Assembly: GCA_021904315.1 (NCBI GenBank)
Contig: CM038912.1
Span: 20,037,501 to 20,101,500 of the forward strand
Direction of reading: 5' to 3'
Source: Sphagnum magellanicum
Taxonomy: Eukaryota > Streptophyta > Sphagnopsida > Sphagnales > Sphagnaceae
Length of the DNA: 64,000 nucleotides
Positions 54,163 through 64,000 of the stretch are shown one piece after another (position 1 is the stretch's first letter; each line of letters begins with the position of its first letter). The position numbers and the translations under genes are program-made. The notes beneath the pieces were generated by a model. That model was not told the DNA's origin, did no database searches, and was given only the letters and a program-made list of their open reading frames with translations.

Positions 54163-55644
54163 TTAAACTCTATCATGTGACTCGACAATCTGCTCTGGTT
54201 GATTAACATCGCTATCTTCATCAAACCCTGCTTCATTAATCTTCATCAATTCCAACAGCTCTTCGATGTCTTCCAACATTGCTGTAGCATATTCTTCACT
54301 GCTTTCGTCATCAATATGAACAAATTCTTCCAATTCTGATTGGTTGATCGATAAATTTAAGCTTTCGATGGTTTGGGCTAACTCAGTGGCAATGACGTTA
54401 TTTTCGCTCTCAGCCCCTGGTTCCGGTTCCAAGTTCATGAGCTCCGCCTTACTGAATGCATTTTTTATAGAGCTTGATGAGACGGAATCCCAAGCTTCTT
54501 TTACATAGCTTGCGACATCCAGTAGGTGCGCTGGATTTCCGTAGGAAACTCCTGCCGCACCTCGTCGTAATTGTTTTCCCAATTTTCTTTTCCGTTGCTT
54601 TAACTGCTCGTCAAGCTCATAAAAGTCGAGGATATCCTTGAGATATAAATATTTGTATCGTTTCTTGAGAGCGGCGATGATTCCCATATCACAAAGCTGT
54701 TTCCAATTGGTACAATTCGGAGGAAAGAATACTACGCGGATGTTGTCGCGTTCAAAGGCGTCAAAGTGTCCCAGCGCATTATCCATCAATAAGAGAACGG
54801 GACGTCTTGTTCATCTTTTGACTTTTGGAACAAAGACTTTGTTGAACCATTTCCAGCAGGTTTCCACGTCCATCCATGTTTTCGCTTGATTGAAATAAGG
54901 AACTGGCCAGTGTCGGTCTTTAATACACGCTGGCTCTTTCGGCTTTCCAATCATTACACAAGGAATTTTATGTGTTCCAGATGCGTTGGCGTAAACTATC
55001 AAAGAAACACGATCTTTCACTTTCTTTTTGCCTCTAGTGCTTGAAATGTCCTCATTCGGCATCAGAATGGAATATTTGGGAAGCAAATGGAAAAACAATC
55101 CAGTCTCGTCCATGTTGTAGACGTTCTCAGGGTCGTATTGAGCGATGTTAGAATATAATTCTTCTAACGCTGATAATAATTATGGGTCATTTTTGTCAAC
55201 CTCACCTCCTTCTCCATGAAGAAGCATTTTCTGTAGCCCTCGGTGTGTCCTGAAATGACTAAACCATTGCCATGAAACCTTAAAGTCTGAATCGGAAATG
55301 GATAATGTAGAAGCAATATTTTTCGCTTTCGCAATGGCGAGAGATGGCGGTACAGGGAGCCTAACACGGCGCATGCTGTCAATCCAAATGTACAACATAT
55401 CTTCAAGTTTGGTAAATCATCCAACTGAAGCTCTGAAGGTCTTCTGCTTAGCTTCTTCGAAGAGTAAAGTGAATCGTTCAAGAATTGAATCTTGTTTCTC
55501 CCAGACCTTCCGGATAGCGCCTTCGTTAACATCGTACTCATGCGCTAAAGCGCGTTTGCTTGGAGGGTTCGTCTTGTTCAGTTTTGAGATGATCTCACAG
55601 CACTGGGACTCATTCAAGCACTCGCCGATCAATTTCTTCGACAT
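54163..55644 (-). pseudogene. pogo/Tigger transposase (CENP-B HTH + DDE_1), three stops
   Basis: Cut-and-paste transposase inserting at TA. Start chosen at MSKKLIGECL (55644); an upstream ATG at 55707 would read through the subterminal repeats. One minus frame spans the protein, about 494 residues. First comes a CENP-B-type N-terminal HTH (REYDV-like AHEYDVNEGAIRKVWEKQD). Then the second HTH (LYIWIDSMRR, LPVPPSLAIAKAKNIAS), VYNMDETGLFFHLLPK (first Asp), LLMDNALGHFDAF (second Asp) and CDMGIIAALKKRYKYL (third Asp, 30 residues between). The C-terminal tail is acidic. Stops interrupt the frame at 55417-55419 (TGA), 55180-55182 (TAA) and 54811-54813 (TGA); near the first stop a different frame reads more naturally, hinting at paired small indels. 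The catalytic triad is otherwise visible. Confidence 0.9.
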
Positions 55645-55666
55645 TACAGCGAAACGTAGGCGATTT

Positions 55667-55738
55667 GGGAATGGAGCGTCTAAAGTACGCACTTGGGAAT
55701 GGAGCATCTAAAGTACGCACCTACCGGTAAAGTACGCA
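55667..55738. promoter_or_regulatory. 28-bp tandem repeats carrying transposase-site motif
   Basis: GGGAATGGAGCGTCTAAAGT and GGGAATGGAGCATCTAAAGT start at 55667 and 55695 (period 28), each ending GTACGCAC, followed by a third TAAAGTACGCAC at 55728. They sit in what would be the 5' leader of the transposase, between the TIR and the chosen ATG. A role as transposase-binding iterons is inferred from repetition and position. Confidence 0.6.
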
Positions 55739-55785
55739 CAAAACTCCAAGGTTCAAGTTGCGTACTTAAACAGGAGACTACTGTA

Positions 55786-57369
55786 ATGTGCTAAGATCAC
55801 ATTCCATGGAAACATTATTGCACTTGCACATCATATTATAGTTCTAACAAATGTTTAATAAAAGGTTTATAAAATTACCATTTCCAAACCTAAATGCTTC
55901 AAGGGTGAATGAAATGCGAAATGGCATTTTTTTGTGGCATGAAAAATATTAATTAGTGGTGTTCCATAAGTAATGCATGCAAGTAGTGTGTGGGGCATAG
56001 AAGACCTTTCGAAACTATGATTTCAACTCTAGTGTTGAATTGCATTTTGATTATGAAATGTAAATTTCGAAGTTATTTTGATATTTTTTACATTCAAATA
56101 ATATATGCATATCTTTTTGTTTGAAAACCAAGCAAGGTCGATTATATAAGAGTTGTACCATTTTCACCAATAAAACCAATGTATATGTAATGGTTGGTCT
56201 TATAAAACAAAAAAGATAAATATGAAATTGGCACCATTACAACATTTGGTTTTAGTGTTAGTTTGAAAGACAATAATGTATCTACACCAAAAATGGTCAA
56301 AAGGATTTGAGTCACACCCAACATGCACACAAACATCAATTAAGCCATATGAATATTCAACTAAGATTAGTCCAATAAAACATTCTTTTTTAGTCATGTA
56401 ACTAACCAATCAACTAGCTTCATGGACAATACAAATGATGACATGCATCACTAAGAAATGCAACCATGCACCTAAAATAAATAAATGTGACATAATAGTG
56501 ACATGCAATAATCAATAACACAAGGCTCCAAGATGAATGAAAATGCCAATGGAGATGCCACCATACATTGCCATGTCGTTATTCAAGATGTCATATATTT
56601 GTGACATGTGGCATAAATAGATAATGTGGTTTTTTTACCAATGGTCTTGAAATGACAACTAGTCATATTGATTGGTAAAAAACTTCATTGGTCAAAAAGT
56701 CCATTAGTCAAAATGTCCATTGACCCTTTAGTCAAAAAATTATTTATCAACACAAACATGTACAAATCAAGTTGGATGGTGAGGCAAACTTAACCACAAG
56801 GGGGTTTTTCTTAACTATTTTTTTGATAAAACAAAACTTTTTTTTTGTAATGAAACATAAGATCTTGTCCCTAACAAAGTTTGGAAAGTTGTTTATTAAA
56901 ATTATAAGTTGCAATTCCTCAACTTTCCTTTCCACAATGAAAACTAATTGAACAAATTACAAGATACATTGAAGGAAGTAAGGATAAGAAAGGAAAATGA
57001 GGAGGTTATAAAGAAAACCATGTTGCAAAGTGACTATGTTTTGGCATAACTCAAATCAACCAAAATACATGCAACATGGAATGTATTGAAGAAGTGGTAG
57101 AGCCTTATGGAAGGTGCAACAAGTCCATCATATCATTCCACTTCTAGCCCTATCCCTATGTCAAATGATATGGTAAGGTCATCAACTATACCTCCTATTA
57201 CATCTACAAGTACATTAATTGAAAGACCAAGGACTAAGTTGGAAATGTTATAATCACAATCAAAAAGTTTTGCCATTATCGTCAACAAACTACAAACCAA
57301 TGTAAAGGATTGGGAGGTTTTGGGTCAAAACTTGTAACAAGGAGCCAAATGGATTACTTTGGAAAAGGA
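55786..57369. other. Intergenic, nothing recognised
   Basis: AT-rich DNA right of the pogo element. Frames at 56142-56935 are short and unrecognised. Confidence 0.45.
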
Positions 57370-58800
57370 CTTCAAGTCCTTTTCCCCAAAAATAACTTTT
57401 ACATGCAAATGAAATTTTGAATGAAATTCTTTGTAACTTTTTCTATAAAAAAATTTATTTTCCCCAATGTATCACATGTTTTTTTGTTAGTCATTATTGA
57501 ATAAACATGAATTTTTAAAAAGGCAAAAGCATGGTGAAGTATACCAAAAAAATGAATGTCTCTAGATTTACCTTGCATCATGCATATAAAATCGAACAAT
57601 TAGCATTAAAATGGGTGGAAATCTAATTGTAAACCATCCCACACCTATGTTATTATTAAAAGAATTCACTTCTAAAATAATTAAGACCAAATGAAAGTAG
57701 ATAAAAAAATATCCCCATTTGTCGAGCAATATATTTATAAATGAGGATATTTTTAGTTTCCTTTTAAAACTTAGTTGCTCTATATATTACTTTTGGGGAT
57801 ATAAATATCATTATAGTTTTGAGGTGTGGCCATAATAAAATATATATAATCTATCTATTAAAACCTACTTATCACGTACTTTACAAAAGTCCACAATGTA
57901 AAAAATAGTTGAAAAGTAGATTGCAAAACCTACTTGTAGTTTAAAAATCTATTTTCAACCTACTTTTACAGTGTGAAATTCAAAAGTTAATGCACAATAA
58001 TGAAGAACTATCTTGTTTTTTATCACTCAAATAAAAATATTCCATGTACAAATGGTTTATGATGGATTTTGTTCTTATTTTCTTTCTATTTGTCAAGTAG
58101 ACTACCAAGGAGATTTAGTTGTCTACTTTACCATGTTTTAACCCAAAAATGTGTAGATTCTTTACAAATTCAATATTTCATCTTGAAAAATGTTCAAAAT
58201 TTTAAATCATCACCAAAAATTAAATTTTCACATTCTTTAGTTATATTATACTCTAAGTTATATATTTTTTAATCTGTCATGTACATTATAGCCCATTTAT
58301 ATATGATAAAGGACTTTTGAAACTTTAAAATTTTGAAACAATTTTGAAACATTCTTTGAATTTTAAAGTTTTAAAATTTCACGTTTTTGAAATTATGAAT
58401 GTTTTTAAAATGTGTTTAATATGTTCTTATTGTCTATATTTTTTCAATGAAATTATTTTATTATATGAGTCCTTATTATAGTCCTTTGCAAAATTGACTT
58501 TTTTTTATAGAATAGATGTACATTTTGAAATGTTTTAAATTAAAACCAAAACTTAAAATTGGATCAAATAAATTTTTATTCTAAGTTTTTTGACATTCAT
58601 ATGAGGGAAAAAGGACTAACTTGGCATGATTACTATGGTTTCCAATGGTAATAAAAAATAAATGTTTGATTTTGACTAATTATGTTTAACACCTAATGCC
58701 TTTTTTGGTTCCTTGTTACATGTTTTAACATTTTTGTTACAAGTGAAGGTAAATGTTAACATAAAAAATAAGAATGCAGGGCATATTCACAATTAGGGTA
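57370..58800 (-). repeat. AT-rich dispersed repeat, reversed copy
   Basis: Complement matches 44560-45350. The mapped segments are about 58260-58790 (to 44600-45070) and 57370-57480 (to 45240-45345). About 600 bp between them (57500-58250) has no counterpart in the other copy and may be an insertion there or a deletion in the other. Confidence 0.5.
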
Positions 58801-59903
58801 CCACTTTTTGACCAAAGGATTCAAAGATTTTGTTTTTGCTATCTTCCAATTATAGAATTTCAATGGAAAAAAATTAAGTGAGAGATATTTGATAATTCAA
58901 ATTATGATAATTTTCATGGTGGTGGTGATTTTTCACATGTGTTTGTAATTATGCATAAATATTCTGGTAAAAACCAGAAATGCAAAAAATGTGTACATAA
59001 ATTTTCATATACAATTTAACATGTTTTCTTGCATGAAAATTTGCTACACATTTTGCCAACACTTGGGCTCACAAATTCTAAGCCTAGTGAATACAAAAAA
59101 TCAACCAAACAGAAAAAAAAGGAATCATTTTCCTTGCTGCCCTTTGAGAATGGAGTCTATAAACTTCAAAATTCTTATATTGTTTATTATTTAATCAAAT
59201 GCATTATATGAATATTGTTAAACATAGATGTATGCATTACTTAGCTATGAAAGAAGATTGAAATCAATTGCATTGTTTAATACATTCCTTTTGATTCCTT
59301 TAAAATGAAAATTGTAATTGAAATAAAGATTCAAATTACTTAAAAAGATTAAAATATATATCTACATTATATCTAGTTTATTCTTAGATTTTTTTACTAG
59401 ATTAACATGACATTTTAGTTATAGTCATATGCCAATCCCCTATAATCATGAAATAGTAAATGTAAGAAAAATCCAAAGTAAGCCTTTGTGGTTTTTTTTT
59501 ATTAGACCGTCTTTTTGGGTACCTTGATTATGAATATGCCTTACATTCAAAATAACCAATTTGAAGGTAATTAGAAAATGTGAAATTCAAGGCTAGGGTC
59601 AAGGATTTGTTAGACCTGTAATTAGTTTTTACCAATATCCCAACTATATTTCATTGGGTCATTTTGGTGTTTGCCAATAATTTCAAACGTGAAGTTTTAG
59701 CAATGCTTGTGTTAAATGTTTATTAGTAATGTAATTGCCTTAAATAAACAATTATATTTTTCTTTTGTTGAATCAAAACATTTCATTAGCCTTCTTGATT
59801 TAAATTTAAATCCCCCAATGCCCCATTCCACCCCAACCCAAAAACTTGTGCATGGATTTTGTTGTAAGTTAATCAAATCAAAATTGAAAAAAAACAACTT
59901 GAA
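58801..59903. other. Intergenic, nothing recognised
   Basis: Very AT-rich, no gene or element ends seen. Confidence 0.45.
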
Positions 59904-60178
59904 ACTTAAACCTTAAAACTTATATACCCCAAACCTTAAACCTGCAACTTTTAAAAGTATAATTTAAGCCTAAACCTTATAACTTAGAACATGAACCCTA
60001 AGCCTTAAAACCTTAATCCTAAAATTGTAAACCCTAAATCTTAATTTGAAAGATCCTAAACTTGAACCCTAAACCCTAAAACATTAAATTCAAAATCCTA
60101 AACCTTTAAAACTTTAAATCCAAGACCTCAAACCCTAACCCTAAAACCTTAATAATTGTAAACCATAAATTTAAAAAA
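59904..60178. repeat. Degenerate interstitial telomere-like repeats
   Basis: Repeated AAACCCTAAA, ACCTTAAA and AACCCTAACCCTAAAACC words, i.e. degenerate copies of the plant (CCCTAAA)n telomere repeat and its CCTTAAA variants, over about 270 bp. Too degenerate to be a functional telomere. Confidence 0.65.
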
Positions 60179-60845
60179 TAAAAATGAAATGAGATGGAAT
60201 TTTTTTTACAAAACCTACATGCATCTTGTTACATATGCCTTAATTACCTCCAAATCAACTATAGGTGTCAATTTGTGCCTCCCAGTGTGGCACATCATGA
60301 ACATCTCTTTGCCTATGTAACTAGGATTGCCCAACAAGTATTCCAAATACTTGTTGATGTGCACAAAATACTAACACCAATTTTTGTGAATGTTAGATTG
60401 GTGCAAACTACTAGCATCATGGTATGATCTTGAATACTTGATGTCCAAATATATGAACTCAGAATGGTCCATCACTATGTTGTTAATGTAATTTATTTTT
60501 TCGCACATTAAACCAACTCTAATGGGTAGGATTGTTTTACGACGTACAAATTTTGATTAATATTCCATCAATAAATTCAATGTAGCCTTGGAATTGTGAA
60601 AGTGGTGTTGCCAACACGCATCACTTCTCGCCAATGAGCCATCAAATATCATTAACAATGATGAAATTGATGCAAGATGCAATAAATATGTCAATATCAT
60701 TTATTGCAATCTTGCTCCAATCCCACAAAAGACATCATGTTCAGTAACATTATTATGATTCATGTATAGGATGAAACTAAGCCAGTTTTGTTTTGAGAAC
60801 AATTTAAACAGTTGCCCAGAAATGTGATGCATCTCATCTGTTGTT
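60179..60845. other. Intergenic, nothing recognised
   Basis: A 77-codon plus frame (60194-60427) without recognisable domain; otherwise AT-rich. Confidence 0.45.
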
Positions 60846-61140
60846 GGGGGGGGGGGAGGCGGGGAAGGGGAGATCCAAACCCACTCTGTGACCCCCAAAA
60901 GAAAATTCTGATGAAACCCCCAACCCAACCCCACTGCCCACCCATCCTGAAACAATAAAATAAAACAAAGGACCCACCCAAAACCCCTCACCCACCAATC
61001 CAAAATCCCTTAAAACCCCTCAGCCACCCATCATGAAAAATAAAATAAAAGGACCCACCCAAACCCCCTCACCCACCAATCCAGAATCCCCAAAAAAAAA
61101 AAAAAAAAAAAAAAACCTCTAGTAACCCACCCCAACCCAC
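60846..61140. repeat. G-run plus C-rich tandem repeats and poly(A)
   Basis: An 11-G run at 60846-60856 followed by AGGCGGGGAAGGGG gives a quadruplex-capable plus strand. It is followed by CCCACCC-rich DNA, a tandem duplication with a period of about 88 bp (60937 and 61025; shared GGACCCACCCAAA and CTCACCCACCAATCCA), and A24 at 61092-61115. The minus strand is quadruplex-capable through repeated GGGTGGGT. Open frames here are low-complexity artefacts. Confidence 0.75.
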
Positions 61141-61358
61141 CCACTCTCAAGAAAAAACAAAATCTCTCCCTGAAATGCATGAAATTGTAAATTTAGGAGT
61201 TTTGTAAAATTAGTCATGAATTTTTGAAAACTAGTGGTAGCCTAACCGAATTCCGACCATAGGATACTTTGTGAAAAGTGCTTTCGGCGTGCAAAGTTCT
61301 TGTTGTCAAGATATTAATATGGATAGACAATGCTATTTACAAAGTTTTGACACATGTG
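61141..61358. other. Spacer before the hairpin pair
   Basis: No gene or repeat recognised. Confidence 0.5.
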
Positions 61359-61575
61359 ACAAAAGTGAAGAATAAGCATTTGTTAAATGCCTTTTTGCTA
61401 GACATCTCATTTCACCCTTGACCTCATCCACAAGCATGTGATAAAGAGATGTCTAACAAAAAGGCATTTAACAAATGCTTATTCTTCACTTTTGTTTTCA
61501 CTCCCTACAAATTTATCATTTCACTCTTCACCTCATTCACAAGCATGTGATAAATAACTTTGTAGGGAGTGAAAA
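61359..61575. repeat. Two consecutive stem-loops sharing a loop sequence
   Basis: Stem-loop 1: arms 61359-61408 and 61446-61495 (50 bp, one mismatch), loop 61409-61445. Stem-loop 2: arms 61495-61511 and 61559-61575 (17 bp perfect, extendable through a bulge by TTTATC/GATAAA), loop 61512-61558. The loops are near-identical over 37 bp (ATTTCACCCTTGACCTCATC or ATTTCACTCTTCACCTCATT, then CACAAGCATGTGATAAA; three differences), while the stems are unrelated. Confidence 0.85.
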
Positions 61576-63352
61576 GTTGGTATGAATCGATGCAACTTGT
61601 CTTTCGATTGAATCCAACCTTTACACCATCTTCATAACAAACATCAATATGCTATGAAAGATGCATACAATACATACAAAACAAGGGGTGTGTCCCACTG
61701 TGGCCTTGCAATTTACATCATAAAGTATCTTTGAACAAAAGAAGAATTATGAAATTTTGAATATTTCACCATGCAAAAATATAGTCTTCAAAAAAATCCT
61801 TTAAAACAAACCAAAATCCTTCAAGATATGTTAACTCTATAACTAATCTCAAGTTTCAACACAAGCCAAAATATCATCTTTTAAGAATCCCCATATAAAA
61901 ATAGACCTACTACCAAGGGGCCAAAATCCATTTAGCTACTGTACTCTATAATGAATCTAAACACATCTTTTGCCTTGTTAGGCAAGGCCAATAAATTCCA
62001 TAACTATCCTACTAAATACAAATAAGTTGGTCTTTATGAAATCTATCATTGACCTAGTTAGTGGAGAAAGTTGTGCTTAAGTGACAATAAACCATGATAA
62101 TAAATTGCATACCATTTTCCCTCCTCTACAAAATGGTGATAGGAGACAACATTAGTTCAGGATTTTAGGTAGGACAATGATATTGGGTGCCTGTACCATA
62201 GTTGACTAAATAATGCAAAGCCCACAATTCCAATGTCAAAAACAACTGTGGCATCAAAAGAAATATACATCTTTGTCCATTAAATGTATATCTCCACAAG
62301 CTCACAAACAAGCAAGGAAAGTCACCCTACTAATCTTGATGCAATCCTAATGGATCTGGTCAAAATTGCTGACTGCTTGCATGCAATATCCTCCAAAGCT
62401 TCACATACAAGAAAACAAAATTGCAAAAGTGAGTTTTGTTGATGACCCTTTTGCATATCCCCCTGCCTGGCACACAAGAAATGAAAAAAAAAGCCAATGA
62501 GATTATGATCAAAAAAAGACATCAGACTCCAAGACCAGATCAGTCCACAGATACATCCACCCAAACATATCAAGGAGCTACCTGATAGACGCAGGAGATT
62601 GAGGCTACCATGAAATAACATTGCATGTGTCCATCCTTTTGGTTAAGTCACTGTAGCAATTGCTGCAAATCACCCTCTCATAATCCCCCGAGCTCATTTC
62701 ACTTGAACCTTAGTATGGACAGAGATGTCGGTGAATCAGTGGATGAGAGCCAGCCATAGCCCTGTGGGCATTCTTCAGATGTCAGATTCTCTGAACCCAC
62801 ATGTGCATCTGCTGAACCAAAAATCAGAATGCTGCCAAAAGTACTTGATTTCCAGGTACTACATTTCCATGCAATTCAAGGTATATCAGGTGCTCCTTTT
62901 GAGGACTGAAGGCCAAGAGGAAATGCACATATAAATGGTGAAAGAAAGCATTAGCAACAGAATAGTGTTGTTTTAAAGCTGTTCATAAGACTGGACACAT
63001 GCAAAGGTCCAGTGACAGAAACCAGATGTGGCAGTGACATGGTTTCCCAAAACTACATGCCTGAAAACGTGGTTAGAATCAAAACCTGAAGTGTCCACCC
63101 AGTTTTTTTGGGTACATTGGGACAACATGACATTGCAAGTTGGCAATTCACTACCCATTTTCTGCAATCTCAGAAGAGGAACAAGAGAAGATGGGTCTGC
63201 TTGTGCAGGAGTTTTGCAACTACAAGATCCTTCCTTTGGCTTGGAAGCACCACCAAGTCTAACTCTGAAAGTGTGCCCATAACTTGTAAGATTGAAGAGG
63301 GCCCATAACTCAGAAGCCAAAACAAGCATCAAATGCTTGACAAAGATTTTGC
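61576..63352. other. 3' flank / probable 3' UTR of the epimerase gene
   Basis: No second gene recognised. The portion nearest 63352 is expected to hold the epimerase 3' UTR (minus strand). I did not find an unambiguous polyadenylation signal. Frames at 62322-62621 and 63028-63282 lack known domains. Confidence 0.4.
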
Positions 63353-64000
63353 TCATTGCACTGTGTAGAACCTGTGGACCATGACATGTCTGTAGGTCTC
63401 CCCAGGCCGAACAACAACAGAAGGAAAATTGGGCTCATTGATAGCATTCGGGAATCCTTGTGTCTCCAGACACAATCCTGAGTGGATGCCATACACAGCA
63501 CCTCCTTTCCCTATCACATCATTCAAGAAATTCCCAGTGTAAAACTGCACACCAGGTGCAGTTGTAAATACCTCCATGGCACGCTTGCTTGAAGGTTCCC
63601 AAAGCCGGGCAGCAAGGTGCAAAGTGCCCATAGCTTTAGCTTTGTCCCCACCATGCTCATTCCCAAGAGCAGCAGAAGAGGCAAAATTAGAACCTGTGAG
63701 CACATAATTATGATCATATCCCCCTGGAACTTCTCTGATCCTGCTGCCAATAGTGGCTTCTTCTCGGAAATCGAATGGGGTCCCCTGTACAGGTGTCACC
63801 TCCCCTGTGGGAATTTGGTTATCATTGACAGGAGTGTAGCTTGAGCTCCCCAGGTACAATCTGTGCTCCAAGACATCCTTTCCAGAGGCATGGCCTGCCA
63901 AGTTGAAATAGCTGTGTTGGGCCAGGCTGATTGGTGTGCTCCTGCTCAATGGCCTTGCTTCCATGTGTGTCCGGAGCTCTGAACCACTGATAAGTGTGTA
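63353..64000 (-). CDS. Aldose 1-epimerase (galactose mutarotase), C-terminal part
   Basis: Catalyses interconversion of alpha and beta anomers of D-galactose and D-glucose, feeding the Leloir pathway; plant forms are cytosolic. 215 codons and a stop are present. The frame is open to the right edge (it begins YTLISGSELRTHMEARPLSR), so the N-terminal part lies outside the window; the internal Met at 63964 is not the start. Visible family features: ISLAQHSYFNLAGH (the first active-site His), GTPFDFREEATIG, GGYDHNYVL (the catalytic acid His), APGVQFYTGNFL, and HSGLCLETQGFPNAINEPNF with the catalytic base Glu in LETQ. The C-terminus (PGETYRHVMVHRFYTVQ) matches the usual family end. No frame damage is seen, so the gene is probably functional. 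Gene symbol left blank because plant naming varies. Confidence 0.95.
   Translation of the reverse strand, partial: YTLISGSELRTHMEARPLSRSTPISLAQHSYFNLAGHASGKDVLEHRLYLGSSSYTPVNDNQIPTGEVTPVQGTPFDFREEATIGSRIREVPGGYDHNYVLTGSNFASSAALGNEHGGDKAKAMGTLHLAARLWEPSSKRAMEVFTTAPGVQFYTGNFLNDVIGKGGAVYGIHSGLCLETQGFPNAINEPNFPSVVVRPGETYRHVMVHRFYTVQ

Larger units (their letters stand above)
53859..55783 (-). mobile_element. pogo/Tigger-type DNA transposon, 1.9 kb, nearly intact
   Basis: Left end CAGTAGCCTCCCACTTAAGT; complement of right end CAGTAGTCTCCTGTTTAAGT. They match for about 24 bp with four differences, and both start CAGTA as in pogo/Tigger elements. TA flanks both ends (53857-53858 and 55784-55785), the Tc1/mariner target duplication. 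Beyond the TIRs, copies of TTAAGTACGCA or TAAAGTACGCA cluster at both ends: 53873, 53889 and a variant at 53906; 55681, 55709, 55728; reversed at 55759. By eye the element is GC-richer than its surroundings, consistent with recent insertion. Confidence 0.9.

Noticed and set aside
44560-58800. The two AT-rich repeats as LTRs of one retroelement
   Set aside because: They are inverted, not direct, and no primer-binding site, polypurine tract or retroelement coding remnants lie between them.
60701-61003. Minus-strand ORFs rich in Trp, Gly and Pro
   Set aside because: They are translations of the G-run and CCCACCC repeats; low complexity, no domain.
63028-63844. Plus-strand ORFs opposite the epimerase gene
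   Set aside because: Antisense shadows of the epimerase frame and its 3' flank.

Overview
The window looks like nuclear DNA of a land plant with a large, AT-rich, transposon-dominated genome. Four things support this: a group IIb WRKY transcription factor with the plant-specific V-type intron, a plant-type galactose mutarotase, a captured pentatricopeptide-repeat (PPR-DYW) fragment, and degenerate CCCTAAA-type interstitial telomeric repeats. The PPR and hAT remnants resemble copies I associate with seed-free vascular plants (ferns or lycophytes), but that placement is a guess. Only two host genes are well supported in 64 kb.

Layout. 1-12.1 kb is intergenic and full of decayed repeats. It holds a complete 208-bp PIF/Harbinger-type MITE (4126-4333, TSD TTA), several dispersed repeat families, and a 47-bp minisatellite in which every unit carries a perfect palindrome (11021-11482). 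12123-30188 is one 18-kb CACTA (En/Spm-type) DNA transposon flanked by a TGT target-site duplication. It carries a captured, reversed PPR-DYW fragment and a probable B3-domain fragment. A second, 2.5-kb non-autonomous CACTA element with its own CAA duplication (20830-23295) is inserted in it. 31603-33600 is a decayed but nearly full-length hAT transposase. 34.0-37.4 kb holds more MITEs.

38.0-43.5 kb is a GC-richer island with the WRKY gene: five exons, four phase-0 introns, and an N-terminal exon that may be missing. 43.5-53.8 kb is AT-rich intergenic DNA with two hAT-type non-autonomous elements carrying 8-bp duplications, copies of the dispersed repeats, and a decayed spliced-gene-like fragment (50889-51493). 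53859-55783 is a pogo/Tigger element with clear TIRs, a TA duplication, and a transposase whose frame is interrupted only by three stop codons. 55.8-61.6 kb is very AT-rich and includes interstitial telomere-like DNA, a G-run with C-rich tandem repeats, and two consecutive stem-loops that share a loop sequence but have different stems. 63353-64000 (minus strand) is the 3' coding part of an aldose 1-epimerase gene that runs off the right edge.

The two host genes (a defence/nutrient-type transcriptional regulator and a sugar-metabolism enzyme) are not functionally linked. The main biological story is the layering of at least four DNA-transposon superfamilies (CACTA, hAT, PIF/Harbinger, pogo), including gene-fragment capture and nested insertion. 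All coordinates were read by eye; no alignment or database search was run.
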